Virus record (IMG/VR): IMGVR_UViG_3300017744_005557
Location: 1 to 24,640 of that record
Direction: 5' to 3' (one strand)
Length of the DNA stretch: 24,640 nucleotides
DNA from: a virus
The notes under the pieces were generated by a model, which had not been told where the DNA came from, did no database searches, and was given only the letters and a program-made list of their open reading frames with translations. Below are positions 1 to 7,201 of this stretch, piece after piece; the first letter of the stretch is position 1, and the number at the start of each line of letters is the position of its first letter. A program made the translations under genes and the position numbers.

Positions 1-38
1 ACAAAACCCTTTGGCTACGATTTATAACTATTCGCATA

Positions 39-464
39 TTAGTGATTATAGTACTTTATGCACTCAGAATAAAAGTAATGGGCTGCTGGTGCTAAATAAC
101 TTAGACAGTTGTTACAAAATTCCTCTTTACCAACCCACTTAAAGCCGGTATGTTCTAGTATTCCTGTATGTGGGTTTTTTGTAACAATTGGTAGTTTATT
201 AGTCGCAGCGCAGTATGTTGTTAGGCGACCATGTACAAAGCTATCAAACATTATTTCATCATCATCTATCATTAGAGAGCACTCTTCAAAACACTCTCTT
301 TTGGCTGCTGCTATTGTACTTTCGCCATCGTCAATTTCACCTTTAGGTATATCAAACTGTCCGTCTTCTCTTACTAGAGCCAATATTAGCGGCTCGCTTA
401 ATTCCACTGTGTCTTTTTTAAATACAATAAAACCTGCCCCAACCTTATTCGACCTATCTGTCAT
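39..464 (-). CDS. Nudix hydrolase
   Basis: 141 aa, a full-length minimal Nudix domain. The Nudix box is visible at residues 42-64: G42, five residues, E48, seven residues, then REcfEE (56-61). The usual Gly near the end of the box is Ser63, a common variation. The family hydrolyses nucleoside diphosphates linked to another group (NDP-sugars, dinucleoside polyphosphates, oxidised NTPs); the substrate cannot be read from sequence. It is the last gene of the region 1 operon, and its start lies inside the end of the cupin gene (11-nt overlap), so translation is probably coupled. Next to sugar-phosphate enzymes, a sugar-nucleotide substrate is plausible but is inference. Confidence 0.88.
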   Translation of the reverse strand: MTDRSNKVGAGFIVFKKDTVELSEPLILALVREDGQFDIPKGEIDDGESTIAAAKRECFEECSLMIDDDEIMFDSFVHGRLTTYCAATNKLPIVTKNPHTGILEHTGFKWVGKEEFCNNCLSYLAPAAHYFYSECIKYYNH

Positions 465-789
465 AATCGTCCTCTAGCCTAACAACATCGCTTAAATGGT
501 TAGTACTGACCTCAACAATTTTTGCGTATCTTTTTTCTGTAGCACCAAATCTGTGAATTTGACCTACAGCGACGTGTATCGTATCACCTGGGTAATACAA
601 TTTCTTATTATCATCCTTGTCATAATTTACCAAAATACCCTCCATAACATAAATAGTCTCTTCTTTTTCTTGATGATACTGCTTAGAGAGTCTATGACCA
701 GGATTTATTACCAGTATTTTTCCAACGTAGTCTTTTGTTTCGGCCCAAATTTCTTCATGTCCCCATGGTTTCTTTACAATTCTACCCAT
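454..789 (-). CDS. Cupin, mannose-6-phosphate isomerase-like
   Basis: 111 aa from ATG at 789; an ATG-like start 18 nt further up would sit deeper inside the upstream gene. The protein opens KPWGHEEIW, has PGHRLSKQYHQEKEE (30-44) with a metal-ligand His39 and the acidic residues after it, VMEG (48-51) and a second His cluster IHVAVGQIHRF (71-81). This matches the single-domain cupin of type II mannose-6-phosphate isomerase / GDP-mannose pyrophosphorylase C-termini. The likely reaction is fructose-6-P to mannose-6-P isomerisation, though many small cupins of this kind are untested. It overlaps the nucleotidyltransferase by 8 nt and the Nudix gene by 11 nt. With the phosphomannomutase upstream it suggests a mannose-phosphate route. 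Confidence 0.8.
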   Translation of the reverse strand: MGRIVKKPWGHEEIWAETKDYVGKILVINPGHRLSKQYHQEKEETIYVMEGILVNYDKDDNKKLYYPGDTIHVAVGQIHRFGATEKRYAKIVEVSTNHLSDVVRLEDDYDR

Positions 790-1273
790 CTGAAGACTCC
801 TCAGCACTTTTTATTAACCAGGATGAGCTTTGTATTTTCCCACCGCCAACATTAAATAGCACTTCACACCCTACTTTTTGACAGATATTCCATTCTGCTA
901 CTTCCTCAGGTTTGGCTCTATCTCCGCCTTTCGTAAAAAAGTTAGGCTTAAGTCTCTCCACAGCACCAACAACAGTTTGAGTACCATCATCCCAAATTAT
1001 AGCAGCGTCAACCCCTCGAATACCAGCGATTATTTCTGCTCTTTCTTCTTGGTTCATAAATGGCTTTCCTTTTTTTCTTCGAAGAAAGCCATCACCATTA
1101 ACCATGATCACCACATATCCTCCGTCTTCTTCTGCAAGATCGACTGTACCTAATATGCATCTAAGGTGACCGATATGTAATGGGTCAAATCCACCGCTTG
1201 TCATGTAGACTGGTGAATCTTTAAACATTTCTTTCTCTTTTAAAAATTGATCTATGTTTTGATAAACTTTCAT
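782..1273 (-). CDS. HIGH-motif nucleotidyltransferase (cytidylyl/adenylyltransferase-like)
   Basis: 163 aa. The N-terminal half has GGFDPLHIGHLR (27-38) with the H33-x-G-H36 motif of the nucleotidylyltransferase superfamily, and the C-terminus has KIQSSSWLI, equivalent to the (I/K)xSST(x)L signature. Length and motif spacing fit the HldE/RfaE C-domain and TagD group, which transfer AMP or CMP onto a sugar- or polyol-phosphate. The exact nucleotide and acceptor are not deducible. Its ATG overlaps the helicase stop (ATGA, 1270-1273), indicating coupling. Neighbours (cupin isomerase, phosphomannomutase) suggest it activates a sugar-phosphate for glycosylation or DNA/capsule modification; that role is inferred. 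Confidence 0.82.
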   Translation of the reverse strand: MKVYQNIDQFLKEKEMFKDSPVYMTSGGFDPLHIGHLRCILGTVDLAEEDGGYVVIMVNGDGFLRRKKGKPFMNQEERAEIIAGIRGVDAAIIWDDGTQTVVGAVERLKPNFFTKGGDRAKPEEVAEWNICQKVGCEVLFNVGGGKIQSSSWLIKSAEESSDG

Positions 1274-2907
1274 TTTTTTAATGACTCCTTAAACGTCTGT
1301 GGAAACATATTCCTGTTAGAATTGTAGAATCTTTCAAAATCAGAATCTAAGATGTATGTAACAGCTGTATCATCCTTTGATCTAACTGATCTACCAACAG
1401 CTTGTAAAATAGTTTTAGCGGTTTGTAACGGATACCACCACTTCCACTTATACATTTTTTTCTTAACAAGTTTATCGCCTAAGTATGGATATGGAACTTT
1501 ACATATTACTTGAAATCTGCTTAAGTTGCCTTTAAGATCCACACCTTCAGCCATAGAGGGTGATAATAGTACTGATGCCGACTTAGACTTTTTATGCTTT
1601 TCTAAAATTATATCTCTATTGCTAGAGTTATGGATTAGTAGTCTAGAGCTTCTTATATTCTTCTTAAGATAATTTGCAACCTTATACGAGTGACAATGGA
1701 TAATACCTTTTTCGCCTTTATGTTGTGCAAGTATAGCCTTTACAGCTTCAGCCATCCTTGGCAAAGTATCATTGATTGACGATGCATTCATCTTTCCAAT
1801 ACCACTGTACATTATAGGACGGTTCTCTACAGGGAAAGGCGAAGGTAGAGAAATAAAAGCTGCGGATTCTTTAGGGATACCGACACACTCCATAAACGCA
1901 TCTTTGTCTATAATAGTAGCAGACATCATAATGATTGTATCACCATGATCGTATAGCATTTCATGAGTGTAAGGTGCGATATCGATAGGTTTAAATTGAA
2001 TCTTTCTGCTACTCTTAGAATAAGAATCCGCAGCTATTTCGCTAAGTACCCAGTTATCTTTGTCATAAAGATCAAGAAACCTTTTTACCTTACATACATG
2101 CTTATCAAGCATTTCAAACTTTTTCGCCACAGACGCAAACTCACCCGACTTTATTTTGTCTGCTAGTCCTATGTACTTACCCATCATTTTTTCCAAGTGC
2201 TTAAGTTTCGAGGATATTGTCGGGACGTACGTATTACTAATCCAATTGATATACTGAAGTTGGGTAAAGCTTTCAGGCAAAGAAAAGTTTAGGAAAGACT
2301 TACAAAATCTTTCGGATATTGTTACCTCAACAAACTTGCTTAATTCGGAATCAACGTTATGGGCCTCATCAATTACTAGTACTTTCCTTGGTAGTATTTT
2401 TCCAGAGTATTGTGTCTCAGCTAAAAAGTACGGAAAGTTTGTAACGCCCTCTTTGGATTCTACAAATCTGGTTTTTTCATTTCTATAGACGCAGTTAAAG
2501 GTGCAAGACTTCCAGAACCGACCACCTTTTTCTGCTGTCTTTAAAGCCCTTAGACTTTCCCCACATGATGTTTTCTTATTAAAGTTGCATGTATAGTTTG
2601 ATGAAGACTTAATCGACTTCATTGGCCCTTTAAAGCCCCCAAAGTCTTCTATGTATTGATCTTGAAGGATTTTCTGTGTAGTTAAAAAATGCGCACCAGA
2701 CTCTTTTTCCGAGGCACCAGACAAGTCTTTATAAAGACATCTTGCAACTGTCAAGCCAATAGCAGATTTACCAACGCCAGTACCGGCCTCGATAATTATG
2801 AACTTTTTACCTTCTTTCCTTACAGCGTTAAGTGCGAAATCAATAGCCATTTGCTGCTGTTCTCTTACACTGCTATAGGGAAAATACTTCTTAACTTCTT
2901 GATTCAT
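1270..2907 (-). CDS. XPD/DinG-family superfamily 2 helicase with Fe-S cysteines
   Basis: 545 aa. Walker A is EAGTGVGKS (40-48). Four Cys at about 107, 115, 135 and 139 sit between motifs I and II, exactly where XPD/DinG/Rad3 helicases hold a 4Fe-4S cluster. The DEAH box is VIDEAHN (178-184). Later motifs include MMSATI and the motif VI-like QAVGRSVRS near the C-terminus. The family unwinds DNA 5' to 3', including R-loops and damaged substrates. I start at ATG 2907 because AGGAG lies 6 nt upstream; a TTG at 2913 would sit on the ribosome site. It is an unusual neighbour for sugar genes, and its stop overlaps the nucleotidyltransferase start. A replication or recombination role is inferred from the family. 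Confidence 0.9.
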   Translation of the reverse strand: MNQEVKKYFPYSSVREQQQMAIDFALNAVRKEGKKFIIIEAGTGVGKSAIGLTVARCLYKDLSGASEKESGAHFLTTQKILQDQYIEDFGGFKGPMKSIKSSSNYTCNFNKKTSCGESLRALKTAEKGGRFWKSCTFNCVYRNEKTRFVESKEGVTNFPYFLAETQYSGKILPRKVLVIDEAHNVDSELSKFVEVTISERFCKSFLNFSLPESFTQLQYINWISNTYVPTISSKLKHLEKMMGKYIGLADKIKSGEFASVAKKFEMLDKHVCKVKRFLDLYDKDNWVLSEIAADSYSKSSRKIQFKPIDIAPYTHEMLYDHGDTIIMMSATIIDKDAFMECVGIPKESAAFISLPSPFPVENRPIMYSGIGKMNASSINDTLPRMAEAVKAILAQHKGEKGIIHCHSYKVANYLKKNIRSSRLLIHNSSNRDIILEKHKKSKSASVLLSPSMAEGVDLKGNLSRFQVICKVPYPYLGDKLVKKKMYKWKWWYPLQTAKTILQAVGRSVRSKDDTAVTYILDSDFERFYNSNRNMFPQTFKESLKK

Positions 2908-2953
2908 ACGCAACTCCTGATAATGATAATTGTAACAAGGAGCAGCTATATGT

Positions 2954-3760
2954 TCAGGTCTGTAAATCCTCTATAAAGCCATTGATTAGATTAATCGTTT
3001 CGCTAGTGTCATGAATATGAAAAGCTTTACCTTCGCTTTTTAAAGCCTCGTAAATATGCCAGTCATTTCCACCCTTTTCACAACGATCACCGGTAAAATA
3101 TACGTCTGCTCCTGGATAGTGTTTTAAGCCATACGTCTTGTCCCACCCCTTTGGATATATGTCCAAGCTTGTTGATCCTCCCAGGGCGGCCGTAAGGTTA
3201 CCTCCCAGCCCTTCTATCTCAGTGGATAGCAGTGAAGCGTAAAGATTTCTGATTTTGCTTTTATTATCTGCGTCAATCCATGCTTCTCTTTGAGCGGTAT
3301 CTGCGTCTCTACCAATAGGGCACCAGTTCAGTAAGGATCCTCTGTATTGTAAAAACGTGCCTGTATAAGGTAGCATCTTAAAGTCATTCATGATCTTTAC
3401 TTGCCATTCGACGCATAATCTAACAACTTCGTTATATTTTTTTCTGCCGATCTCATTGAGCATATCAGCTTCAGACACAAGATCAAATCCCTTACCTTGT
3501 TTATAGTCTTTCTTATGGACATATTTTTTTGTGCCATTGCATGGAAGCAAGTCTATTTTATCTAAAGGAATACCCTCTGTGTCGAACAGCGCCCCTAATT
3601 GCTCCATTATATAATCGTAGTCTGATCCTGTTATAACACCAATACGAGCATGCTTGCTAAGCTCCTTGAGGGCTTTTATCATATTGGGTTCTATACATTT
3701 TCTAGCGGGAGTTAACGTTCCGTCCATATCAAACAGGAAGACTTTTTCTTTTGTTGTCAT
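2954..3760 (-). CDS. Phosphomannomutase, eukaryotic-type HAD (PMM family)
   Basis: 268 aa from ATG 3760, which has GAGAG about 9 nt upstream; an ATG at 3775 adding five residues is the alternative. The HAD nucleophile motif FDMDGTLTP is at residues 10-18, ITGSD follows near 44, then TGTFLQYRGSLLNWCPIGR, IYPKGWDKTYGL and FTGDRCEKGGNDWHIYEAL. These correspond segment by segment to human PMM2-type phosphomannomutase, including the cap-domain PIGR and the C-terminal GD...GGND acidic loop. The reaction is mannose-6-P to mannose-1-P. Bacteria normally use the unrelated alpha-D-phosphohexomutase family, so this type in a phage is uncommon. First gene of the operon, divergent from the protease gene. 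Confidence 0.9.
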   Translation of the reverse strand: MTTKEKVFLFDMDGTLTPARKCIEPNMIKALKELSKHARIGVITGSDYDYIMEQLGALFDTEGIPLDKIDLLPCNGTKKYVHKKDYKQGKGFDLVSEADMLNEIGRKKYNEVVRLCVEWQVKIMNDFKMLPYTGTFLQYRGSLLNWCPIGRDADTAQREAWIDADNKSKIRNLYASLLSTEIEGLGGNLTAALGGSTSLDIYPKGWDKTYGLKHYPGADVYFTGDRCEKGGNDWHIYEALKSEGKAFHIHDTSETINLINGFIEDLQT

Positions 3761-3807
3761 TGAATATACTCTCATCTTTCATATTTAAAGTTTAAAGGGG
3801 GAATAAA

Positions 3808-4596
3808 ATGCCAAGCACTAGAAACATAGTATCTTCTATCTTCTTTAGCCTTGTTGTTCTGCTTCTTACCCTTACAGGATGCCTTAATCTTAAGATACCA
3901 AGTAAGATAATAAGAACATCGAACAACACTGTAATAAAAAAAGCAAACACTCTTTTTCCAATCAGATCATTCGTTATAATAAATCAACAGTTCATATTTC
4001 ATTCAAACGTTTGTGTAGAAGGTGACTGCAGCAAAAGAGTAGTAGGATCTAACGGATCAACAGGATCAGGATTTGTTGTTAAAAGTGGTAAAGACCTATC
4101 ATATATTATAACAGCAGGTCATGTTTGTGCACCAAATCCGGAAGCCTTTCTATCTACGGTTACGAATGTTGATGTATCTTACAGAACAGACTTAACCTCT
4201 GGTTTTGGAAGAACTTCGACAGCTGAGATTATAGCTGTAGACAGCAATAATGATATATGCTTGCTTAAATCAACAAAGAATATGGGCCCAGCACTAAAGA
4301 TAAGTAACAGTGACGTCTTGCTACATGAAGAAGTATATAATATGGCTAGTCCTGCTGGTTTAGCAAGCCCTCTAGCCGTGCCTGTATTTAAAGGATATTA
4401 TGTTGGTGATGTGGCAACACTTAGCATATTCTCAATACCTGCAGTCCCGGGGTCCAGTGGGTCCCCAATAATGACTAAAAATAATGAGGTTGTGTCTATA
4501 GTATCTGCAGCTGCTGTAAGATTCGATGAATATGCCATAGGTCCGCAAACAAAGGCTCTTAGAGAATTTTTACTAGCCAACCTACCTGAAGATTAA
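3808..4596 (+). CDS. Lipoprotein trypsin-like serine protease
   Basis: 262 aa. Hydrophobic signal peptide (residues 9-24) ends in a lipobox LTLTGC with Cys25, so the mature protein should be lipid-anchored in the envelope. Catalytic triad in S1/HtrA order: ITAGHVC (H105), SNNDICLLK (D149) and GSSGSP (S217). No PDZ domain follows, so it is a bare protease domain with a linker of about 60 residues. The start has a strong AAAGGGGG ribosome site. It is the only long plus-strand gene here, divergent from the sugar operon and converging (15-nt overlap) on the next gene, which suggests independent, moron-like expression. Possible roles, all inferred: remodelling the host envelope, superinfection exclusion or stress protection. 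Confidence 0.88.
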   Translation: MPSTRNIVSSIFFSLVVLLLTLTGCLNLKIPSKIIRTSNNTVIKKANTLFPIRSFVIINQQFIFHSNVCVEGDCSKRVVGSNGSTGSGFVVKSGKDLSYIITAGHVCAPNPEAFLSTVTNVDVSYRTDLTSGFGRTSTAEIIAVDSNNDICLLKSTKNMGPALKISNSDVLLHEEVYNMASPAGLASPLAVPVFKGYYVGDVATLSIFSIPAVPGSSGSPIMTKNNEVVSIVSAAAVRFDEYAIGPQTKALREFLLANLPED

Positions 4597-4848
4597 TCTG
4601 CTGATAATCGCTTCTTGCATTTTAGCATCTAAAATAGTCGTTAACTTATTTGTAAGATTTATAGCAAATAAATTCGCTTCCTGTTCTGTTGCAAATTGCT
4701 TAAGTCCAGAGTTATATCCGAGAACGCTACACTGGATGGTCGCAGCAGTTTGCCCATCTGCTGTTGGGTATAATTCAACAGATATACGAGGATCATTAAA
4801 ATGACTTATTGGATCGTTGTTAACTGTTCTTAGATTTGTGCTGCTCAT
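4582..4848 (-). CDS. Small hypothetical protein
   Basis: 88 aa, not recognised. A beta-rich N-terminal half (ISVELYPTADGQTAATIQCS) is followed by an amphipathic helix with LKQFATEQEANLFAINLTNKL. The order short strand, variable loop, strand, then a helix with 'EQEA..FA..L' resembles small phage proteins of the type seen again at 4857-5123. It overlaps the 3' end of the convergent protease gene by 15 nt and is the last gene of the leftward region 2 run. No membrane segment or Cys motif. Confidence 0.65.
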   Translation of the reverse strand: MSSTNLRTVNNDPISHFNDPRISVELYPTADGQTAATIQCSVLGYNSGLKQFATEQEANLFAINLTNKLTTILDAKMQEAIISRLIFR

Positions 4849-4856
4849 AAAGTTAA

Positions 4857-5123
4857 CTATTCACTATCATATACATCATATACATGATTACGAATTATTT
4901 GATCAGAATCTGAACTGGCATAAAGAGTACAGCTTTTAGAAACTTTATTTATTTCTACAACATCAAAGATAAATTCTTCAGATTCTCTATAATCATTTTT
5001 TTGAATATTTTTTTCTTTTAAAAAATTGATCTTTACAGCATTCGCCGCTTCCATCGAATCAAAGACACCTAATATTCTACTACCGTCCCATCCTTTGATT
5101 GTTAATATAACGCAATTGCTCAT
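4857..5123 (-). CDS. Small alpha/beta hypothetical protein
   Basis: 88 aa, unknown function. The N-terminus reads as strand (CVILTIKGWDG), strand (RILGVFDS), helix (MEAANAVKINFLKEK), then two more strands (FIFDVVEINK, SCTLYAS). This layout, 'V...I.GVF.S.E.A', is typical of tiny phage accessory proteins and is loosely shared with the 82-aa product at 9483-9731. It abuts the gene at 5124-5405 with no gap. No catalytic motif seen. Confidence 0.68.
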   Translation of the reverse strand: MSNCVILTIKGWDGSRILGVFDSMEAANAVKINFLKEKNIQKNDYRESEEFIFDVVEINKVSKSCTLYASSDSDQIIRNHVYDVYDSE

Positions 5124-5405
5124 TTATGCCTCATTACTTTCACCATACATATCACACCACTCAACGATGGCTGACTCTATGGATAGTATTTCTTTTTTTA
5201 TTGTAAAGTCAGTCTTATTAGGTTCGCTAAAATCTTCAGTTATGTCCCGTAAGCCTTCTAAAAACTTAAGTCTTGCTACGAGATCTTGAAAATGTTGCGC
5301 TGCAGCCAGTCCTGATATCAATTTTGCAGAGTTATAGTGCGCTTGCTCAAATGGAGTTAGCCTAATCTCTTCTTTATGCTCTATGCTTCCTGACAATTTC
5401 TGCAA
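5124..5405 (-). CDS. Small helical hypothetical protein
   Basis: 93 aa if read from TTG at 5405. I choose this start because AGGAG lies 5 nt upstream, whereas the longer TTG start at 5429 has no ribosome site. The product is mostly helical: TPFEQAHYNSAKLISGLAAAQ, then HFQDLVARLKFLEGLR, then a helix near the C-terminus. Charged and without membrane segments; a coiled-coil-like or oligomeric protein is plausible. Unknown function. Located between the ferritin-like gene and two small unknowns on the same strand. Confidence 0.62.
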   Translation of the reverse strand: MQKLSGSIEHKEEIRLTPFEQAHYNSAKLISGLAAAQHFQDLVARLKFLEGLRDITEDFSEPNKTDFTIKKEILSIESAIVEWCDMYGESNEA

Positions 5406-5460
5406 GATTGCTCCTGGATTAATAAGCAAATAATAACAAAAACCGTATGCTTGTTCTGAT

Positions 5461-6012
5461 TTACTTTAGACGCTGACGTAGTAGATAAGCGTAGTTTTCA
5501 TGAGTGTCGACAAGCCCAGCTAGCATATTGTCCATCCCGTAGGTTAGCACATCAAGACCTTCTAGCGTTTTAGCAGTTCCTTCACCAATACTAACAAGGT
5601 GTTTTGTATACTCTAGAGCTAGCGCCGCGATGCGCTCGGATGTTTGATCTGAAGGTGACTCCCAATCCTCGAGTATGATCATGGCATCTGATGTAATCTT
5701 CATTGGACATGCGATCGCTTCATCTTGATAAACGCCCACTCCTTTTTCGATTACTCCATCTATGACATCTTGTACTTCGTTGTAAATCTTTCCATAGATA
5801 ACAACGTGGTCACCAGCAAATGATGGTCCCTTTACAACGTTATGAGCGCCATGCATCCATAAGTGATAAGCTCTTAAAAATCCAATATACGCAGATAAAA
5901 TCTCTGAAGGTGACGGACCCATAAGATCTTCTAGTACATTAATATCTACTACAGCACCTGGCATTTCTTCAATTGGTGAACCGCAAGACCCGCAGCATTC
6001 TTTTAACTTCAC
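5461..6012 (-). CDS. Dps/ferritin-like protein with N-terminal CCxxC
   Basis: 183 aa from GTG (GTGA overlap with the upstream gene; AGGAG 8 nt upstream). Residues 57-69, HNVVKGPSFAGDH, match the Dps ferroxidase signature HWNxxGxxFxxxH, with identical H-x11-H spacing, and a D-x3-E pair (D85, E89) follows as in Dps, one residue further on than usual. The C-terminal helix LAGLVDTHENYAYLLRQ resembles the last Dps helix. Dps proteins oxidise iron in 12-mers and protect DNA. The extra N-terminus KECCGSCGSP looks like a metal- or redox-active Cys cluster, not standard for Dps. It lies directly downstream of the tagged-protein cluster. Assigned by motif only; the fold is likely, iron activity is inferred. 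Confidence 0.66.
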   Translation of the reverse strand: MKLKECCGSCGSPIEEMPGAVVDINVLEDLMGPSPSEILSAYIGFLRAYHLWMHGAHNVVKGPSFAGDHVVIYGKIYNEVQDVIDGVIEKGVGVYQDEAIACPMKITSDAMIILEDWESPSDQTSERIAALALEYTKHLVSIGEGTAKTLEGLDVLTYGMDNMLAGLVDTHENYAYLLRQRLK

Positions 6013-6335
6013 GTGTCACTCTCCTGTTCCATACGTTTCATCTTATAGTCAAGGTAATGATATACCTTCCCGATGTTCTCAGCAGCCACTGCGACCTTTG
6101 ATTGCACCCATTCTGGTAGGTCATCATCATCCATAAGCTGATCGTGCAAAGACTGTGAGTATCTAGCGAGTTTATCTAACTGAGACTTCGTCATGCGACC
6201 TTCACCTTCGCCATATCCAAGATCCCTACCATGATCGTCATGATGATCATCAACAGGTAAGATTTCTTCAATAACATCTTCTAAAGACAGCTGTTCTTTA
6301 ATAATGCTTCTAAGTTGTGTTCTAGTGATTTTCAT
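6009..6335 (-). CDS. Tagged protein 1 (MKITR N-terminus), helical LPEWVQSK domain
   Basis: 108 aa. Opens with the shared tag MKITRTQLRSIIKE (1-14), then an acidic His/Asp-rich linker (DDHHDDHG), then a helical segment MTKSQLDKLARYSQSLHDQL and DDLPEWVQSKVAVAAENIG ending YHYLDYKMKRM. The LPEWVQSKV helix pair is, from memory, a recurrent small domain in marine phage proteins, without assigned function. The tag ends I-K-E, a T4-type prohead protease site. It overlaps the Dps-like gene (GTGA) and begins inside the previous stop (TAATG), so translation of the cluster is likely coupled. Confidence 0.82.
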   Translation of the reverse strand: MKITRTQLRSIIKEQLSLEDVIEEILPVDDHHDDHGRDLGYGEGEGRMTKSQLDKLARYSQSLHDQLMDDDDLPEWVQSKVAVAAENIGKVYHYLDYKMKRMEQESDT

Positions 6336-6820
6336 TACACATCCCCTAATATGGTATTTATGATATCTTCCACAGCTGTTCTTATTCTTTTATCGTCACC
6401 AAAATCACTGGGGTCTAAACTGTTGGTTAATCTATACTTGTCAACAAATCCTACGATAGCCTGCATAATGGCACGCTCTTCCGCAGCTAAGGCTGGGTTT
6501 CCGGACGACCTCTCATTAAGGCGTGCTTGTTTGGTTATTGCCCTTTTAATTCTTGACTCCAGCTGGGTAGTGTCAATAAAGTCTCCATCAGCATGGCGCT
6601 TTACCCCTGTGACATCGCTAACTACATCTTCAAGATCTTCATCAGGTAAACTAACATCTTCATCTTCAAGATCTTCAAGCGCATCCTCGATAGGTTCAAG
6701 CCCAGCGGCGCCACCTTCGTCACTGAGCACTTTCATTACAACATCCTCAATCGTATCGTCTGTGACTGTTGCGATTTGCTCTGCTATGATTCTTCGTAGT
6801 TGTTTTCTTGTAATCTTCAT
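6335..6820 (-). CDS. Tagged protein 2 (MKITR N-terminus), acidic
   Basis: 161 aa. Tag MKITRKQLRRIIAE (1-14); here the end is I-A-E, the same tripeptide at which T4 internal proteins are cut. The next ~60 residues are strongly acidic (EDALEDLEDEDVSLPDEDLE), followed by a helical part with basic patches (SRIKRAITKQARLNERSSG, AAEERAIMQAIVGFVDKYR). No known fold recognised. The acid-rich body recalls phage core/scaffold polypeptides in composition only. ATG 6820 is 10 nt after the preceding gene's stop. Confidence 0.82.
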   Translation of the reverse strand: MKITRKQLRRIIAEQIATVTDDTIEDVVMKVLSDEGGAAGLEPIEDALEDLEDEDVSLPDEDLEDVVSDVTGVKRHADGDFIDTTQLESRIKRAITKQARLNERSSGNPALAAEERAIMQAIVGFVDKYRLTNSLDPSDFGDDKRIRTAVEDIINTILGDV

Positions 6821-6829
6821 TTGCTATTT

Positions 6830-7192
6830 CTATCCTGCTGTCGTAGCGTATACACTATATACGTCATATTGATCTACATTATCCCTCGCTTTAGCGAACG
6901 TAATGTTTTTTTGCATCATGTTTTTATCCAAAGCGCGTTGAATTTCTGGATCATTATCATCTAGCTTAGTAACTTCCCTAAAATCATCTTGCTTTGTTTC
7001 TGGCTCTTCACCTTTTAGTACAAATTCAAGCCATGCTCTGTCTCGAGATATGATCTTTCGACCGCCGTAACCTGTCATTCTATACATAGACTTCCAAGTC
7101 TTTAAAAGGCCTTGATCATTTACTTTACGGCTGCTGGTGGCTGGTAAAGCTTCTTTGATAATTCGTCTCAATTGTTTCTTTGTAATTCTCAT
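6830..7192 (-). CDS. Tagged protein 3 (MRITK N-terminus)
   Basis: 120 aa. Tag MRITKKQLRRIIKE followed by Ala15, a perfect (I/L)-x-E/A cleavage context. Body: a basic segment (SSRKVNDQGLLKTWKSMYR), GYGGRKIISRDRAWLEFVL and a C-terminus with VDQYDVYSVYATTAG. No known domain. Unlike most tagged paralogues the body is near neutral or basic. The two conservative K/R swaps in the tag (R2, K5) keep its charge pattern, which argues that the tag is selected as a peptide and not just as DNA. Confidence 0.8.
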   Translation of the reverse strand: MRITKKQLRRIIKEALPATSSRKVNDQGLLKTWKSMYRMTGYGGRKIISRDRAWLEFVLKGEEPETKQDDFREVTKLDDNDPEIQRALDKNMMQKNITFAKARDNVDQYDVYSVYATTAG

Positions 7193-7201
7193 AGCGTAAC
7201 C

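Noticed and set aside
109-855. Plus-strand open frames opposite the Nudix and cupin genes
   Set aside because: They are antisense to clear enzyme genes, have Ser/Phe-rich improbable composition and no ribosome sites.
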